DNA of 64,000 nt from Iris pallida (GCA_029216955.1 JANAVB010003400.1:12759147-12823146), one strand, 5' to 3'; shown: positions 1-10,541, counted from the stretch's first letter. Notes: a model not told the origin generated them from the letters alone. Made by a program: numbers and translations.

Positions 1-275
1 GAATTCGAAGAGGCCTTCGGATTAAAGCTCTCGTGTAAGAAGTTGGCGAGTTCTTCGGATCCAAACTTATGTGTAACTATTTACTCAAATAGTGGATTAA
101 AGCCGAAGAGAGTTCCGGGACTGGAGTGCCTCTTAGGAGGATACCAGGATATATCGTGTGTCGGTATTGTTATTGCTTCTTTTCTTGCACTTATAATCTT
201 AAATTTTCCATTAGCTTGTGCTAAGTGCTTGATTAGCTAGCTTGACCCTATTCACCCCCCTCTAGGCTTCCTACA
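1..275 (+). repeat. 3' end of a Copia (SIRE-type) LTR, fragment
   Basis: This stretch aligns by eye with the downstream part of the Copia-1 5' LTR near 17170-17470. Shared landmarks, in order, are an aagaagttggcg block, a short run around a caaatagt motif, a gagagttc...ggactgg block and a terminal ctattcacccccctctag followed by cctaca. It is diverged from both Copia LTRs in the window, so it comes from a third, related element. No tRNA-Met primer-binding site follows, so the internal region of that element is missing here. The upstream part lies outside the window. Confidence 0.6.
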
Positions 276-1069
276 GATGCATCTACGAATTTACAGGTGT
301 TTAGAGGAATTTACCTATTGACAGTCAATATCTCAATCAAACGGGCCTCCAAACGTGTCGATACTGATTTTCTCGGTCCAACGCCTTTGATTCCTTGCTA
401 GCAAGTCTCCAGCAAGTTTTTCTCCTCCCAACGATCGCAACGCACTTCGTTTGAAAGGATTTGGATGAGAATTGAGAAAAGTGGACTTTTGGCGGAGAAG
501 GAGAATTCTAGTGTTTGTGAAACATGACGGCTACAAGTTTTTCACATAAAAAGAGGGGGGCTGCTATTTGGTCGACCATAGAAGTTAGCTAAGGTTAGGA
601 TAGTGTTTAGGATGGGCCACCATCCAATTAAAACCCATGTGATGCCCATTACCAAAAAGGCCAAAAAAGCCAGAAGTAAAAATAGCCAAAAATTGATTTA
701 ATTTGTTACCTAATGTGGACTAAAGCTCTAATTTAAAATCTAATTAGCTAAAAAGGACTCTAGTCACATAGTTAGTCTTCTAATCAAGGTTGATTAAGGT
801 TAAACCATTTGCTACCACCAAAAACACAAATCAAAGCTACACACCAATCAATTTAATAATAATAGATAATAAAAATTCAAATTTCACACAATTACTAAAA
901 TACCCCTAATGAGAAAAGTGGGATTGACAACTGGACATGGTTGGGTCTTCTGGCGGCGTAGACGACGAAATGAACGGCCGACGAGGACGCTCAGTGGATG
1001 ACAGCGAAGAAAGCCATTAGATCTTTCGTGTATAGATGGAAAAGGTGAGGGTAGGGGTCTCTCTCCATA

Positions 1070-1070
<1 letters not shown>
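276..1070. other. Unassigned AT-rich intergenic or old repeat sequence
   Basis: No reading frame of note, no terminal repeats and no recognisable domain. Around 940-1060 the sequence turns GC-richer and ends in a pyrimidine and TATA run. That is loosely like the U3/R part of the LARD LTR near 12100-12200, but the match is too weak to call. Confidence 0.4.

Positions 1071-1160
<90 letters not shown>
1071..1160. repeat. (TA)n microsatellite
   Basis: About 90 bp of nearly pure TA with one aaa interruption at 1110-1113. The open reading frames running through it on both strands, with alternating Tyr and Ile, are artefacts of the repeat. The array abuts the truncated 5' side of LINE-A. Confidence 0.95.
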
Positions 1161-2058
1161 TTTTGCTGCTTGCAATCCACCATGCTCGGTTTTGAAACAG
1201 ATTGAAGCTATCTTCAGTAATTTTTTTTGGGGTTCGATCCAGGGGGCCCCTAAACGCAGATGGCTAGGGTGGGATTACATAGCAAGAACGAAGTCAGAGG
1301 GAGGTCTGGGGGTGAAGCGGCTAGAAGATGTAATGAAGGCTTTCTCTATAAAGCTATGGTGGAAATTTAGATCTCAAGATAGCTTATGGGTGCAGTTTTT
1401 CAGGACTAAATACTGCTCTCAGGTAAATCCAAGTGCAGCCAGAATCACATCTAATTCTTCACACGTCTGTAAGAGATTATTGGAAGGCAGGGATATGACA
1501 GAGCAGTACATAATTCAGGATGCTTTGGGGTTGCACTAGCGAAGACTTAATAGGCGATTCACTCTGGCTTCGGCTTGGGACATATCTAGAAGGCAGTGGC
1601 CATTAGCTGCCTCTTTTAACCATATCTGGGGGCCTTGCATTCCTTATAAATGGTCGATATTGCTTTGGCGAGTGTTACACAACAAATTACCTACTGACGA
1701 GCAGATAATGAAGCTCGGGTATAGCTTGGCCTCTCAATGCCATTGTTGTGCCCATAGTGAGGTTGAAACAACCGAACACATTCTCAACTCATGGGATTTG
1801 GCTAGGGATGTATGGGTTGTTATGCAGGGAGTGTTTCAGATTTCTTGTAGAAGCAGATCACGAGATCATAGGCTGCGGAGGTGGTGGCGTGGGAAAAGAA
1901 TTCATCAAAAACAAATCTGTGTAGGGGCGGTGATATGGGTTCTATGGAAAAATCGCAATAAATGGCGATATGAAGGGCGAAAGTTCTCATCCGGGATGCT
2001 AGTAAACGAGATTCACAGGCAGATCGACAAGGCCTCGATTAAATACAAGCACAAATAG
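1160..2058 (+). pseudogene. LINE-A ORF2 C-terminal remnant (post-RT region and zf-RVT)
   Basis: The frame opens with IFSNFFWG and GLGVKRLEDV, the conserved segment just after the reverse transcriptase fingers and palm in plant LINEs. It ends in the Cys/His-rich zf-RVT domain (WRVLHNKLPTDEQI, CHCCAHSEVETTEHIL, near 1663-1790). The whole stretch is one frame broken by a single TAG at 1537. Compared with LINE-B, about 90 residues between the YIIQD-like and FTLAS-like segments are deleted in frame. The RT catalytic core and endonuclease are absent, so the copy is dead. Confidence 0.85.
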
Positions 2059-2160
2059 GGGTTGATAAAGTAGATTAGCTCTTCATTTTGTGTAAGTTGT
2101 AACCTGAGTTGGCACTCCCTTCTTTTTTAATAAAATTGAGTGTTCCTTAAAATATATATA
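1160..2160 (+). mobile_element. LINE-A: 5'-truncated L1-like non-LTR retrotransposon
   Basis: Only the 3' part of ORF2 and the 3' UTR remain. The coding part ends at 2058. The UTR ends with a taataaaattgagtg polyadenylation-like signal near 2130 and a short TA-rich tail. 5' truncation is normal for target-primed reverse transcription. The 5' junction lies at the end of the (TA)n array, so no clean target duplication can be defined. It meets LINE-B tail to tail at about 2160-2175. Confidence 0.85.
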
Positions 2161-2169
2161 TATTATTTA

Positions 2170-4190
2170 TTATTATTTTTTGGAGAAAGTCGAGAATATT
2201 ATTAATGTATCAGGCGCAAAATGTCGAAGCTTATACAAGTAAGCGCACCGAGCGCGGAAGCAACAAAAAAACAAAGAGCCAACTCCGCCCATCCACATAC
2301 GCTACAGATAAAGCTAGGAGAGCGCTTGCCAAAATCAGTCCGAGGAGTACGAACATCGGTGCCATCTTTTCAGAATTTGACGACGTACTTCGCTGATAAG
2401 TTGTGCCGGGTTGTAAAGGCTGCCTTTGTACCTGAATTTGTTTCAGTTCTTTCAGAGGGCCCAAATGCCAGCGGCTGCAGCAATCTGGTGACAAAGGGAC
2501 TCGCCCAGTTGAGCCGGAGATCATTGAAGCCTCCGGTCCGGTGTCTTTTCCCGCATCGCTGAGCAAGAGCTTGCCACATCTGATGTGCTAGATCGTCGGA
2601 GAGTAGGATGTGTTCAACAGTTTCTGTTTGGTGGTCATTACAGCAGTAACAGCTAGATGTGAGGCTAAACCCGATGGTTGTTAGGGAGTCGTTGGTTGAG
2701 AGCTTCTTGCGTTGAGCTCGCCAGAGCAGCAAGGACTACTTGATAGGGATGCAAGCTTGCCAAAAAGGAACCGTAAGCGGGGATGGCAAACCTGTGCCTC
2801 CCACCTTGCGCCTCGCAGATGCCATTGTGAAGGAACCGCCGATATTGGGGGTCCAAATCAAGGCGTCTGGGTGGTCGTTTATCCTAACATCCGTCGCTGC
2901 CATCGCCATCGTCACCTCAGGACTGATCCAGTCTTTGACCCGCTCCCATCTCCAACCCGAGACGTCGTCCCAGAGATCCTGAATAATACAGTTAGGGGGG
3001 GCGTTCGAGGACAGATTGTATACCACGTTACCTATCCACCGTTCGTTGGACAGCTTAGAGAGATCATTGCCCGGCTTCAATTGGATGAGGGGTTCGGCGA
3101 GGTGGCGACCGTACAGTATGCGGTGCCAGGAGATCGACGAACGACTGTTGGCTGCCGCCAACGCTGGATAGGAATGTTGGAAGTATCTAGCTTTCATGAA
3201 CAGCATCCAGATAGACTTTTGCGATCTTATGGTCCACCACAATTTTATAGTGCATGCGTCCACTATGCGCGCTAATTTGCTGAAACTAACCCCCTTCGTC
3301 TGTGGGTTTGGCCAGCGTGTCCCAGCTGGTCCAGTGGTGTTTGTCCCTGTCGTCATGTTGACCCCAGAAAAAGTTGGCAAAGAGGGCCTCTAGGGAGGAT
3401 AAGACTTTCTGGGGCGGGGAGCTGACAGCCAGGGTGTAAATGGAGATGGAGGACAGGACGTGCTTGATGAAGATCAACTTGCTACCCGGGGATAGTGTCA
3501 CGTTGTGCCATCCCTCGATCTTCATCCTGGTCTTGCTGACGAGGCCATCGTAGATACTCGAGTTATTCCTGCCGTAAACAAGAGGGCAGCCAGGTAGTTG
3601 AAAGGAGGGTGAGCGGTGGTGAAGGAGGTGAGCTCGGATAGAGTAGCCGAATGGCTCCTGTCGGCTTTGTGGTTGGTATAAATGACACTCTTTCCCCGGT
3701 TGATCAGTTGTCCGGAACATCTTGTGTAATTATCTAGGACTTTGCTAACCACCTCCACGGACCCAACGTCGCCGGAGGAGAAGATGAGGATGTTGTCAGC
3801 ATAGGCCAGGTGGATGATAAGCGGGCATCCCGCGGTGGTATGGAAGTACTAGAATCTGGGAATGTCTACCATGCCGTTAAGATTTATGCTGAGAGCTTCA
3901 GCAGCGATGATAAAGATGGTGGAAGAAAGGGGGTCCCCCTGCCGAACGTCGCAGCTGGAAGTGAAGAAGTCGTCCGCCTGGCCGTTGATGACTGTGGAGA
4001 ACCAAGAGTTGCTGATGGATCTGTATATGATGTCAATCCAGGTTTCGGAGAACCCGAAGTCCCTGAGCACCCAAATCATAAATTGAAAGTCCAGACGATC
4101 GTAGGCCTTCTCCATATCAAGCTTGATGGCGATGTCCCCCCTTGGATGGGAATTTCATGCACGTAATCATCTCCTGGGCCAGGAGGATGT
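2170..4190 (-). mobile_element. LINE-B: 5'-truncated L1-like retrotransposon, antisense
   Basis: The 3' end lies at about 2170 (T-rich on the plus strand) and the truncated 5' end at about 4190 beside a TG/TA microsatellite. It retains roughly the C-terminal half of ORF2. It is a different lineage from LINE-A judging by residue differences in shared blocks. The two are convergent and may have entered the same TA-rich target region. Confidence 0.85.
2370..4160 (-). pseudogene. LINE-B ORF2 remnant: reverse transcriptase palm to zf-RVT
   Basis: Read from 4160 leftwards, the remnant has MEKAYDRLDF, then RQGDPLSS (RT motif 4), then AYADN at 3790-3800. The last should be the YADD/FADD catalytic box, so the second aspartate is Asn. 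Next come the IFIKHVLSSI...FFWG block, the IKLWW segment and the zf-RVT segment with SSCYCCNDHQTETVEHIL near 2600-2670. At least three frameshifts split it near 4110-4150, 3720-3760 and 3290-3380. The endonuclease and N-terminal RT are missing. It cannot encode an active enzyme. Confidence 0.88.
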
Positions 4191-4216
4191 TGTGTGTGTG
4201 TGTGTATATATATATA
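4187..4216. repeat. (TG)n(TA)n microsatellite
   Basis: A short compound repeat of TG then TA at the 5' truncation point of LINE-B. It is followed by ataacaaaaaaaaca, which recurs at 5900-5912 on the far side of the GC-rich insertion. Confidence 0.9.
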
Positions 4217-4228
4217 ACAAAAAAAACA

Positions 4229-5830
4229 ATATGATGGAGAGATTTCGCCCGGCCGCACCGAGGGTCCCCCCACCGCTCTTCTTCCTCGGGTGGTGGGCGG
4301 GACCGGTTTGCTTCCCCGACGGGCTGGCCGGATGGCAGTGGAGCCCCCTCCCCTTCGGAGCCCCACCCACTCCTCGTCACCACCGCGGTCCCCGCGTGGT
4401 TGCTCCCTGTGCCTCGTCCCTTGCGTGGCTGCTCGCCGTCGTCGGCCCGTAGTGCGGTCGTCCTCGCCGCAGTCGTCATCGTGCTCGTCGATGGCGTCGA
4501 CCTCCTGTCACACCCCCAAGCGCCTTTCCGTCCCCCTCTACCCTCGGGCCTCCCCCCTGTGCGGTCTCCGCCGCCCCCCCTGGTCGCCCCGTCTTCCTCC
4601 GACCTCCCTTCCCCCCCCGCTCTGGCGCGCACCCCGCTCGCCGCCCCCCTCGCGGTGCCCTCGGCTGATGCCATCCTCTCGCTCCCGCGGTGGCCTAACT
4701 CAGCCACGTCTTCCATCCGCCCCCCGGCTGAGCTCCCCATCGGCCCTAGGTAGGCGCCCCCCCCTCCGCCTTCCTCCTCCAGCGCCGGCTCCCCCTCCGC
4801 CCACCTGCCGTCGATCTCCTCGTCGGCGCCCCCCACTCCCCCTCCGTCGTCTTATGGTGTCCCTTCCCCCCTCGCCGTCGACGGTTCCTCCCCCCTCGGG
4901 AGTCGAACCCCCCTCCTGGGCTCGGGTGGCCTCGGCCATCCCCTCCACGGCGTCAGGCGGCCGTGCGGCGACCTATAGCTGCTTTCCGCCGTCGCCGCCC
5001 CCTCCTCTCCTCACGTGTCCCTGGCTCGATTCGCCTCTCTCCCAGCCACCGGATCTGGAGCGGCCACCTCCGGCTTCTCGTCGGTGATCCCCGCGGGTCG
5101 CGAACCCGTGGCAGTGTCGAGCTCCCTGCTCTCCCCGGCGTCGCCCCTCTCGAGCGCTGCATTTTTCTCTCCCTCCTCCACTCTTCGGCGTTCTTTCCGC
5201 CGACGGTAGGCCCCTCCCACCGTCGCCCGGAGGTCGAGGCGCCTGCTCCCTCCTCCCTCCTCTCTTCCCCCCACCCTTCCCCGCCGGAGCCCATATCTCG
5301 GCGTACCCCCCCCCCCGATCCCCTCCGTCCTGCGCCCTCTCCGCCCGGAGGACGACCCCCGCTTCCTCCCCCCGGAGGTCGAGCCCCCCATCCGCCCGCC
5401 CCTCCTTCCTCCGGGCGGGCGTAACCCACCTGAGGCGCATCCCGCCGGTCTCGAGCAGCGCGCTCGCCTGCTCGGGCGGCGCGCTCTGTCCCCTTGGGCA
5501 AAGTGCCCCTCCTCGGGTAGTGCACCGCCTGGGGACGCGCGCCCATCCTCGGGTCGCGGAACCCCCCTAACCTTGGGTCGTGTGCCCCAGTGGCAGTGCC
5601 CCACTCCCACGTTTTTTTTTAAATTTCAAAATTTTGTTTTGAAATTTTGAAATTACGGTTTTTGCTATTTCGAAAATTCGAAATTTCAGTTTCTGAAATT
5701 TCAAAATTTTGATTTTGAACCTTTTCTATTTACTACTTTGTATATCAGGGCTCGTTTTGTGTCTTCCAGTCCTACACCCGCTTGTAAAGCTCGTTTTGAG
5801 CTACCCTTTATTTTAATAAAATGTCTTTTA

Positions 5831-5840
<10 letters not shown>
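4229..5840 (+). mobile_element. GC-rich retroposon, probably a non-autonomous LINE derivative
   Basis: A very GC- and C-rich block (4250-5600) with Pro/Ser/Arg-rich open frames is followed by an AT-rich tail. The tail contains palindromic aaatttcaaaattt motifs and ends with a taataaaatgtc signal and an A/TA-rich tract. The block is flanked by a long near-repeat, tatatataacaaaaaaaca (about 4208-4227 and 5893-5912), that looks like a target-site duplication. A GC-rich 5' region that could be an ORF1 leader, joined directly to a LINE-like 3' end, suggests an internally deleted LINE. No RT motif is present. A SINE-like or gene-derived retroposon is an alternative. Confidence 0.45.

Positions 5841-5902
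<62 letters not shown>
5841..5902. repeat. (TA)n microsatellite
   Basis: About 60 bp of pure TA directly after the retroposon tail, probably grown from that tail. The apparent Tyr-Ile frames on both strands are not genes. Confidence 0.95.
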
Positions 5903-5903
<1 letters not shown>

Positions 5904-5912
5904 CAAAAAAAC

Positions 5913-6748
5913 AAATAAATATATATACAAACAAATAAATATATCTATTTGTGTATTGACGTGTGTATTTCTCTATATATATCTATATATGAATAAATAG
6001 GCAATAAAACCAAAATCTTAGCATTATTTTATTGTTATTATTGTCTAGTATAGGATTACAAAACAAAATATGTGCACACAATTAATATTTATTTATCTAA
6101 GTAAATCGTATCGGGAAATCTTTACACATTTATACAATAATAATCCCAAAACTAATTATGCCAAATTTTATAAGAAGGTAACCCCAATAAATCTTAAAAG
6201 AACATTCTTATGAAATATTACCATATACTAAAATAAAATATTAATTTCTTTTTATATAAAATATATATTATATATGACACTCGTAAAAGCAATACCTAAT
6301 TAACCATAAAAAACACCCTAATTACATTTACACAATAATTATCCACATGGACATCTTTGGGTGTACTACATGACTACATTGGTCTGGGTTTGATTCGGGT
6401 CGAGTCCGGGCTAGTTTGATACAACCAGATTTCCTAAAAATCAATAATCTTAATAATAAATAATTAAATTATTTATAGGGGTCATGTCACAACTTAGCCT
6501 GGTTTTCCTAGTTGAGATATACTTATGGCTCAACCTCCCCTAGCATGGCTAATACACTAGTCAAGGCACTCGATTACACTCTCCGTGCCAAAATTTCTAG
6601 TCATCTTGTACTCCAAATCTTAACCATGACTAAAGCACTCTATAATAATAATTACTTAATTAAATATTTATAAAATTCCAAAAATTTACTATTTAATTCA
6701 AATAAATACTAAAAAAATATTTTCAAAATTTCGGGAAGAGGGGATACA
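5913..6748 (-). repeat. LARD-1 3' LTR (U3-side portion)
   Basis: It matches 12328-13227 over its length, with small indels in the TC/TA microsatellite near 12375-12470. The outer boundary on the minus strand is TGTATCCCC at 6748. The inner end of the visible homology stops at the (TA)n tract next to the GC-rich retroposon. The rest of the LTR is interrupted or lost. Confidence 0.8.
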
Positions 6749-6750
6749 AA

Positions 6751-6762
6751 TCTACCCACCTT
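6751..6762 (-). other. Polypurine tract of LARD-1
   Basis: The reverse strand reads aaggtgggtaga two bases from the LTR start, the same motif as beside the LARD-2 3' LTR at 62208. It would prime plus-strand DNA synthesis. Three further exact copies lie inside the element at 7133-7144, 7354-7365 and 7646-7657. Confidence 0.75.
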
Positions 6763-8374
6763 GAAATAAAATTCATCCTTGAATTTAAGAAAATGATCAA
6801 TAATGAAGATGGTACTCCAAGCTAACTAGTAAATTTCCTTGGACACTAGCAATCAACGTGGATCCTCGAATATACTACTCTATTATGTGAATTGCGACTA
6901 GTCGTTGATAAATAATTATAATGCTATCAATACATATTGCTACCACTATTCATGAATTACTACTATTACGTGATTCTTTCCTATATGGTGACACCATATC
7001 TTCCAAGCTCATATAATTTGAATTTAACATGTACTCCGAAATATATATTTTTTTTCAATAAATTATAGTAAACCTTATCATTATTATTATTTTTAAAATT
7101 GACCACCCAAAATAAATTGCTCCCTCAGAAGGTCTACCCACCTTTAATAAAACCCCTCTATTATAAACTTAAGATCTTACCATACTCAAGATTATACCAT
7201 CTAACAGAAATCGTCTCAAGTTTAAATTGAATCCAATCTCCTCAAAATTATATATCTCGCATAATCTCCTTAAATTTCTCCAACATTTATCCTTAATATA
7301 TTATAGCCCATACTCCTTTAATTAAATTTCTTGATATATAATCAACCACAATTTCTACCCACCTTTGATCACATCAATCACAAAATTATCATTCATCATT
7401 ATTTTATTTTATTTTTATTTTGCTCATAATCGTAAATACTTCTCTATAGAATTCACAAGTTCAGTCCTCAATAAAATTCACAGTCACATCTTTCTTATCA
7501 AACTTGTTTAAACTAGAACCTCATTAATCAACTTGTATACACTGATTCAAATCTGCAGGTGTCAATGATTTATCGACCAAATCTAATAACTTCGTCAGTA
7601 CTCCTAACCATTATTTTATCACAAATAAATTAGTTTGTTAGGATGTCTACCCACCTTCCCTTGCACTACTCTATCAAATACAAAATGTCATAACTTTGTC
7701 TATTAGTTGTTATCATGCATAAAATTTTAATACTACAATATATCTATAGCTTATAACATTCATCATACTCCTCCAAAAGGCATTCAAAAATCATAACAAG
7801 CAACTATTTTGGTAATTACTTAAGAGGCACTTTTTCTAACCATTTTAACCATAAAATATCCCAAAGCACGAGTGTTCGTCACTCCGGAAGAAGGAGGTAC
7901 GAGGAACAAGGATAGTGATGGCAAGGAATAATAAGTGAATACAAATATGAAGGCCAAAGGACATAATTGAATTCAATGGGAGTTTTTAAAACAGTTGTGG
8001 ATTGAGATTCCTATCAAGTTTAATCCTTATACAGGCTCGCTCAGTACAGTAACATAACCGAAACGATATGCTCTGACCTGTATGTGCCACCACAAAAACT
8101 TGTCACGATCCGTCGCACCCGTTTTTCGGGATGCGAGCGCGTGCGCAAGCCAGCTACGTATCAAGGGGACTCCATCCCAACTCGAATACGTATAATGAGT
8201 CTGCAGTAATCCACTACTATCATGATATGCTAACTAACTTCGTGCAATCTACTACCTGAAGAGATCATCTGGACCTCAGGGGACTAGTAAGATACATAAA
8301 ATATGTCGATCTAACAGTTTATCATGCATGAAAAAAATCTAGGATATAAGCAGGAAAAGAATAAGCAATACCGA
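6763..8374 (-). other. LARD-1 interior and LTR distal part, no coding
   Basis: AT-rich and without a reading frame over about 60 codons. It carries the three extra aaggtgggtaga-like tracts listed with the PPT. At 7860-8100 the reverse strand has the module (gttatgttactgtac, gagcctg, then ggaatctcaatccac) shared with LARD-2 at 59350-59430. No tRNA-Met primer-binding motif was found, so the exact LTR/interior border is unknown. It probably lies near 8000. Confidence 0.6.
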
Positions 8375-8821
8375 CACTACTAAAATAACCCATTTTAGCG
8401 ACGTCAGGAGACGTCGCTAAAAATGGAAAATACGTCGCTAAAACCTATTTGCGACGTATTTAGCGACGAAAAAACGGACGTCGCTTATATGCAAGTCGCA
8501 AATGGCAATTTAGTCGCCGAACGTCGCTATTGGCGACGCGGCGTTCATTGTCGCTAGACGTCGCTAAAATGAGCGACAGATAGCGACGTATCACTACGTC
8601 GCCAACGTTGCGACGTAAAGCGACCACTTGCGACGCTGTATAATTTATATATGATGACATGGTATGGCAGTCACGTGGGCAACTTAGCGACGGCTACCGA
8701 CAGATTAGCGACGTATATTAGTGACGTCTAGTGACGTGACGTCACTATTTAGCGACGTATAGCGACTTCTACTTTCCGTCGCAGGACGTCGCAGAACGTC
8801 ACTATACGTCGCAGATATTAT

Positions 8822-9217
8822 AAAAAAATTTAAAAAAATATAATTCGTATTTTTGTTATGCTGTGTGTCTGTATTTACAGTGTGTGTGAAGTGCAGTGTT
8901 TGAACCATCGACAGTTTCGCTTACTGTTCTATATTTTATCTTGGATAGAAAGAGCAACAGTTCAGGGTGCACTTCTCAGAGCTTCCTCTTCACGTCCTTC
9001 ACCTTCTCGGGAACCTTTACGACGTCCCGAGAAAGTGAAGGACGTGAAAATGAACCTCTCAGAAGAGTACCCTGAACTGTTGCTATTTCTATCCAAGATA
9101 ACACATACAACAGTAATCGAAACTGTCGATGGTTCCGAACACTGCATTTCACATTCACTGTAAATACAGACACACATCATAACAAAAATACACAATATAT
9201 TTTTTTAAAATTTTGGC
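8822..9217. repeat. Long foldback (inverted repeat) inside CACTA-1
   Basis: Two arms of about 190 bp (8822-9012 and 9025-9217) are near-perfect reverse complements around a 12-bp loop at 9013-9024. Landmarks are gttatgctgtgtgtctg on the left arm against cagacacacatcataac on the right, and ccttcaccttctcggga against tcccgagaaagtgaagg at the loop. A transcript would fold into one long double-stranded hairpin. The two strands therefore show near-identical small open frames, which are a symmetry artefact rather than two genes. Confidence 0.93.
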
Positions 9218-9314
9218 AGCACCTCCTTTGTATATCAGATCATCGCTTATAACCCAGCGTAGGTATATTTGTGAACCTTGGTGTATATACATTATATACA
9301 TATATATTTATATA

Positions 9315-9440
9315 TGTATTTGTGTGTGTATGTAAGTGTGTGAGTATATATATACATGTATACATATGTATTTGTGTGTGTATGTAAGTGTGTGAGTATA
9401 TATGTATTTGTGTGTGTATGTAAGTGTGTGAGTATATATA
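9315..9440. repeat. Minisatellite, about 34-bp unit, three copies
   Basis: The unit starts tgtatttgtgtgtgtatg and ends gtgtgtgagtata. Copies begin at 9315, 9367 and 9402. The first two are separated by a tatacatgtatacata spacer. It lies in the body of CACTA-1. Confidence 0.9.
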
Positions 9441-9479
9441 CATGTATATACATTGTATACATATAGTCCGATACCGATT

Positions 9480-9821
9480 CCTGCACCGTCCCCTGCCCCC
9501 CTCCCCCTACCCCTGCACCCACCCCAACCCTCCCCTGCCCCCCTCCCCCGACCCCTGCCCCCCCAACCCTCCCCTGCCCCCCTCCCCTGCTCCCCTTCCC
9601 CTACCCCTGCACCCACCCCAACCCTCTCCTGCCCCCCTCCCCCTACCCCTGTACCCAACCCTCCCCTGCCCCCTCCCCCCTCCCCTGCCCTCCCTACCCC
9701 TACCCCTGCACCAACCCCAACCCTCCCCTGCCCCCGGGTACCCCCACCCCTCCCTCCACCCCTCGATAGTAAGACCCTCCCAACCCCTGCACCCACCCCC
9801 ACCCCTCTCTCCCCCCTCGAC
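9480..9821. repeat. C-rich imperfect tandem repeat
   Basis: Irregular repeats of ccctgccccc, ctccccctac and ccctgcaccc units. The plus strand reads as Pro-rich and the minus strand as Gly-rich peptide in several frames at once, with no codon preference. I do not treat these as coding. Confidence 0.85.
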
Positions 9822-9945
9822 AGCTAGGGTTAGGGTCTCGTGTTCGTGTCTGTGTCTAGATAGCTAGGGCTAGGGTTAGGGTCTCGTGTCCGTGTCCGTG
9901 TCTGTGTCTAGATAGCTAGGGCTAGGGTTAGGGTTTACCTGAGGA
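9822..9945. repeat. Tandem repeat with telomere-like TAGGGTTAGGG
   Basis: Units start at 9822, 9862 and 9914 (40 and 52 bp). Each has agctaggg(c)tagggttagggt followed by a cgtgtccgtgtc and ctagat segment. The motif is close to plant telomere sequence but lacks the third T of TTTAGGG, so it is an interstitial look-alike and not a telomere. Confidence 0.85.
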
Positions 9946-10541
9946 GGGTGGCTTCGTCGGAGGATGGAGGCGGCGAGGAGGGTGGCTTCGTCGGAGGAGG
10001 AAGGTGGTGAGGAAGGCTCCTTCGTCGGAGGAGCGAGGCTGGTCACCGGAGGGAGGGGTCAACGGGCGAGCGGGGTCGCCGGGGGGAGAAGGGGGAGGGT
10101 GTCGTCGGAGGGAGGGGTCGCCGGAGGGGAGGGTTCGTCAGGGGGAGAGGGGAGAGCGGGAAGAAAAATTTTGGGTGAAAATTTTGTGATTTCGACCGGG
10201 CCAGGAACCCTATATGAAATACAACAGCGACGTATAAATTATACGTCGCTAAACGTCGCAATACAGCGACGTAAAATGGACGTCCGTCGCAAAATGTCGC
10301 CCATCAACGACGTAACTTATACTACGTCGCTGAACGTCGCTACACAGCGACGGACAGCGACGTGTAGCACAAGAAGTCGCTATCAGCAATTATCAGTGAC
10401 GGGTATTTCCGCCGTCGCTAATATACGTCGCTATTTTAGCATATTTTAGTAGTGCGATACACAAACATGTGAACCACTACGTATAAATGAACTACTAGAA
10501 GAAAATAAGTGAACATATATCAAGAGATAAATGGATAACCA

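Larger units (their letters stand above)
8375..10454. mobile_element. CACTA-1: non-autonomous CACTA (En/Spm-like) transposon
   Basis: Both ends carry the inverted repeat CACTACTAAAATA and the element is flanked by the 3-bp duplication CGA (8372-8374 and 10455-10457), diagnostic for CACTA. The subterminal zones (8395-8820 and 10225-10440) are packed with copies, in both orientations, of a TAGCGACGT-like motif, the expected binding sites of a TnpA-type protein. It encodes no transposase. Its centre holds a foldback, a minisatellite, a C-rich block, telomere-like repeats and a Gly/Arg/Ser-rich frame at 9964-10449 that runs into the subterminal repeats and is probably not a gene. It would depend on a relative for movement. 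CACTA-2 shares the TAGCGACG core. Confidence 0.93.

Noticed and set aside
884..1183. Tyr-Ile repeat open frames on both strands
   Set aside because: Produced by the (TA)n microsatellite. No stop codon can arise in some TA frames, so openness means nothing. The same holds at 5701-5938.
4290..5546. Several long Pro-, Gly- or Arg-rich open frames on both strands, up to 265 codons
   Set aside because: Extreme GC content opens all frames at once. No domain, and compositions change with frame. At most one could be an ORF1-like remnant.
8858..9173. Two similar small proteins on opposite strands
   Set aside because: They are mirror images caused by the foldback, so similarity between the strands is automatic.
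9424..9867. Pro-rich frames in the C-rich block
   Set aside because: Two or more frames are open simultaneously over a simple repeat, without a start context or conserved domain.
9822..9945. Telomere
   Set aside because: The unit is longer than 7 bp and lacks TTTAGGG arrays. It lies between intact CACTA ends.
9964..10449. 161-codon Gly/Glu/Arg-rich frame
   Set aside because: The second half translates the subterminal TAGCGACG repeats and the first half is a GGAGG simple repeat. Unlikely to be a gene.
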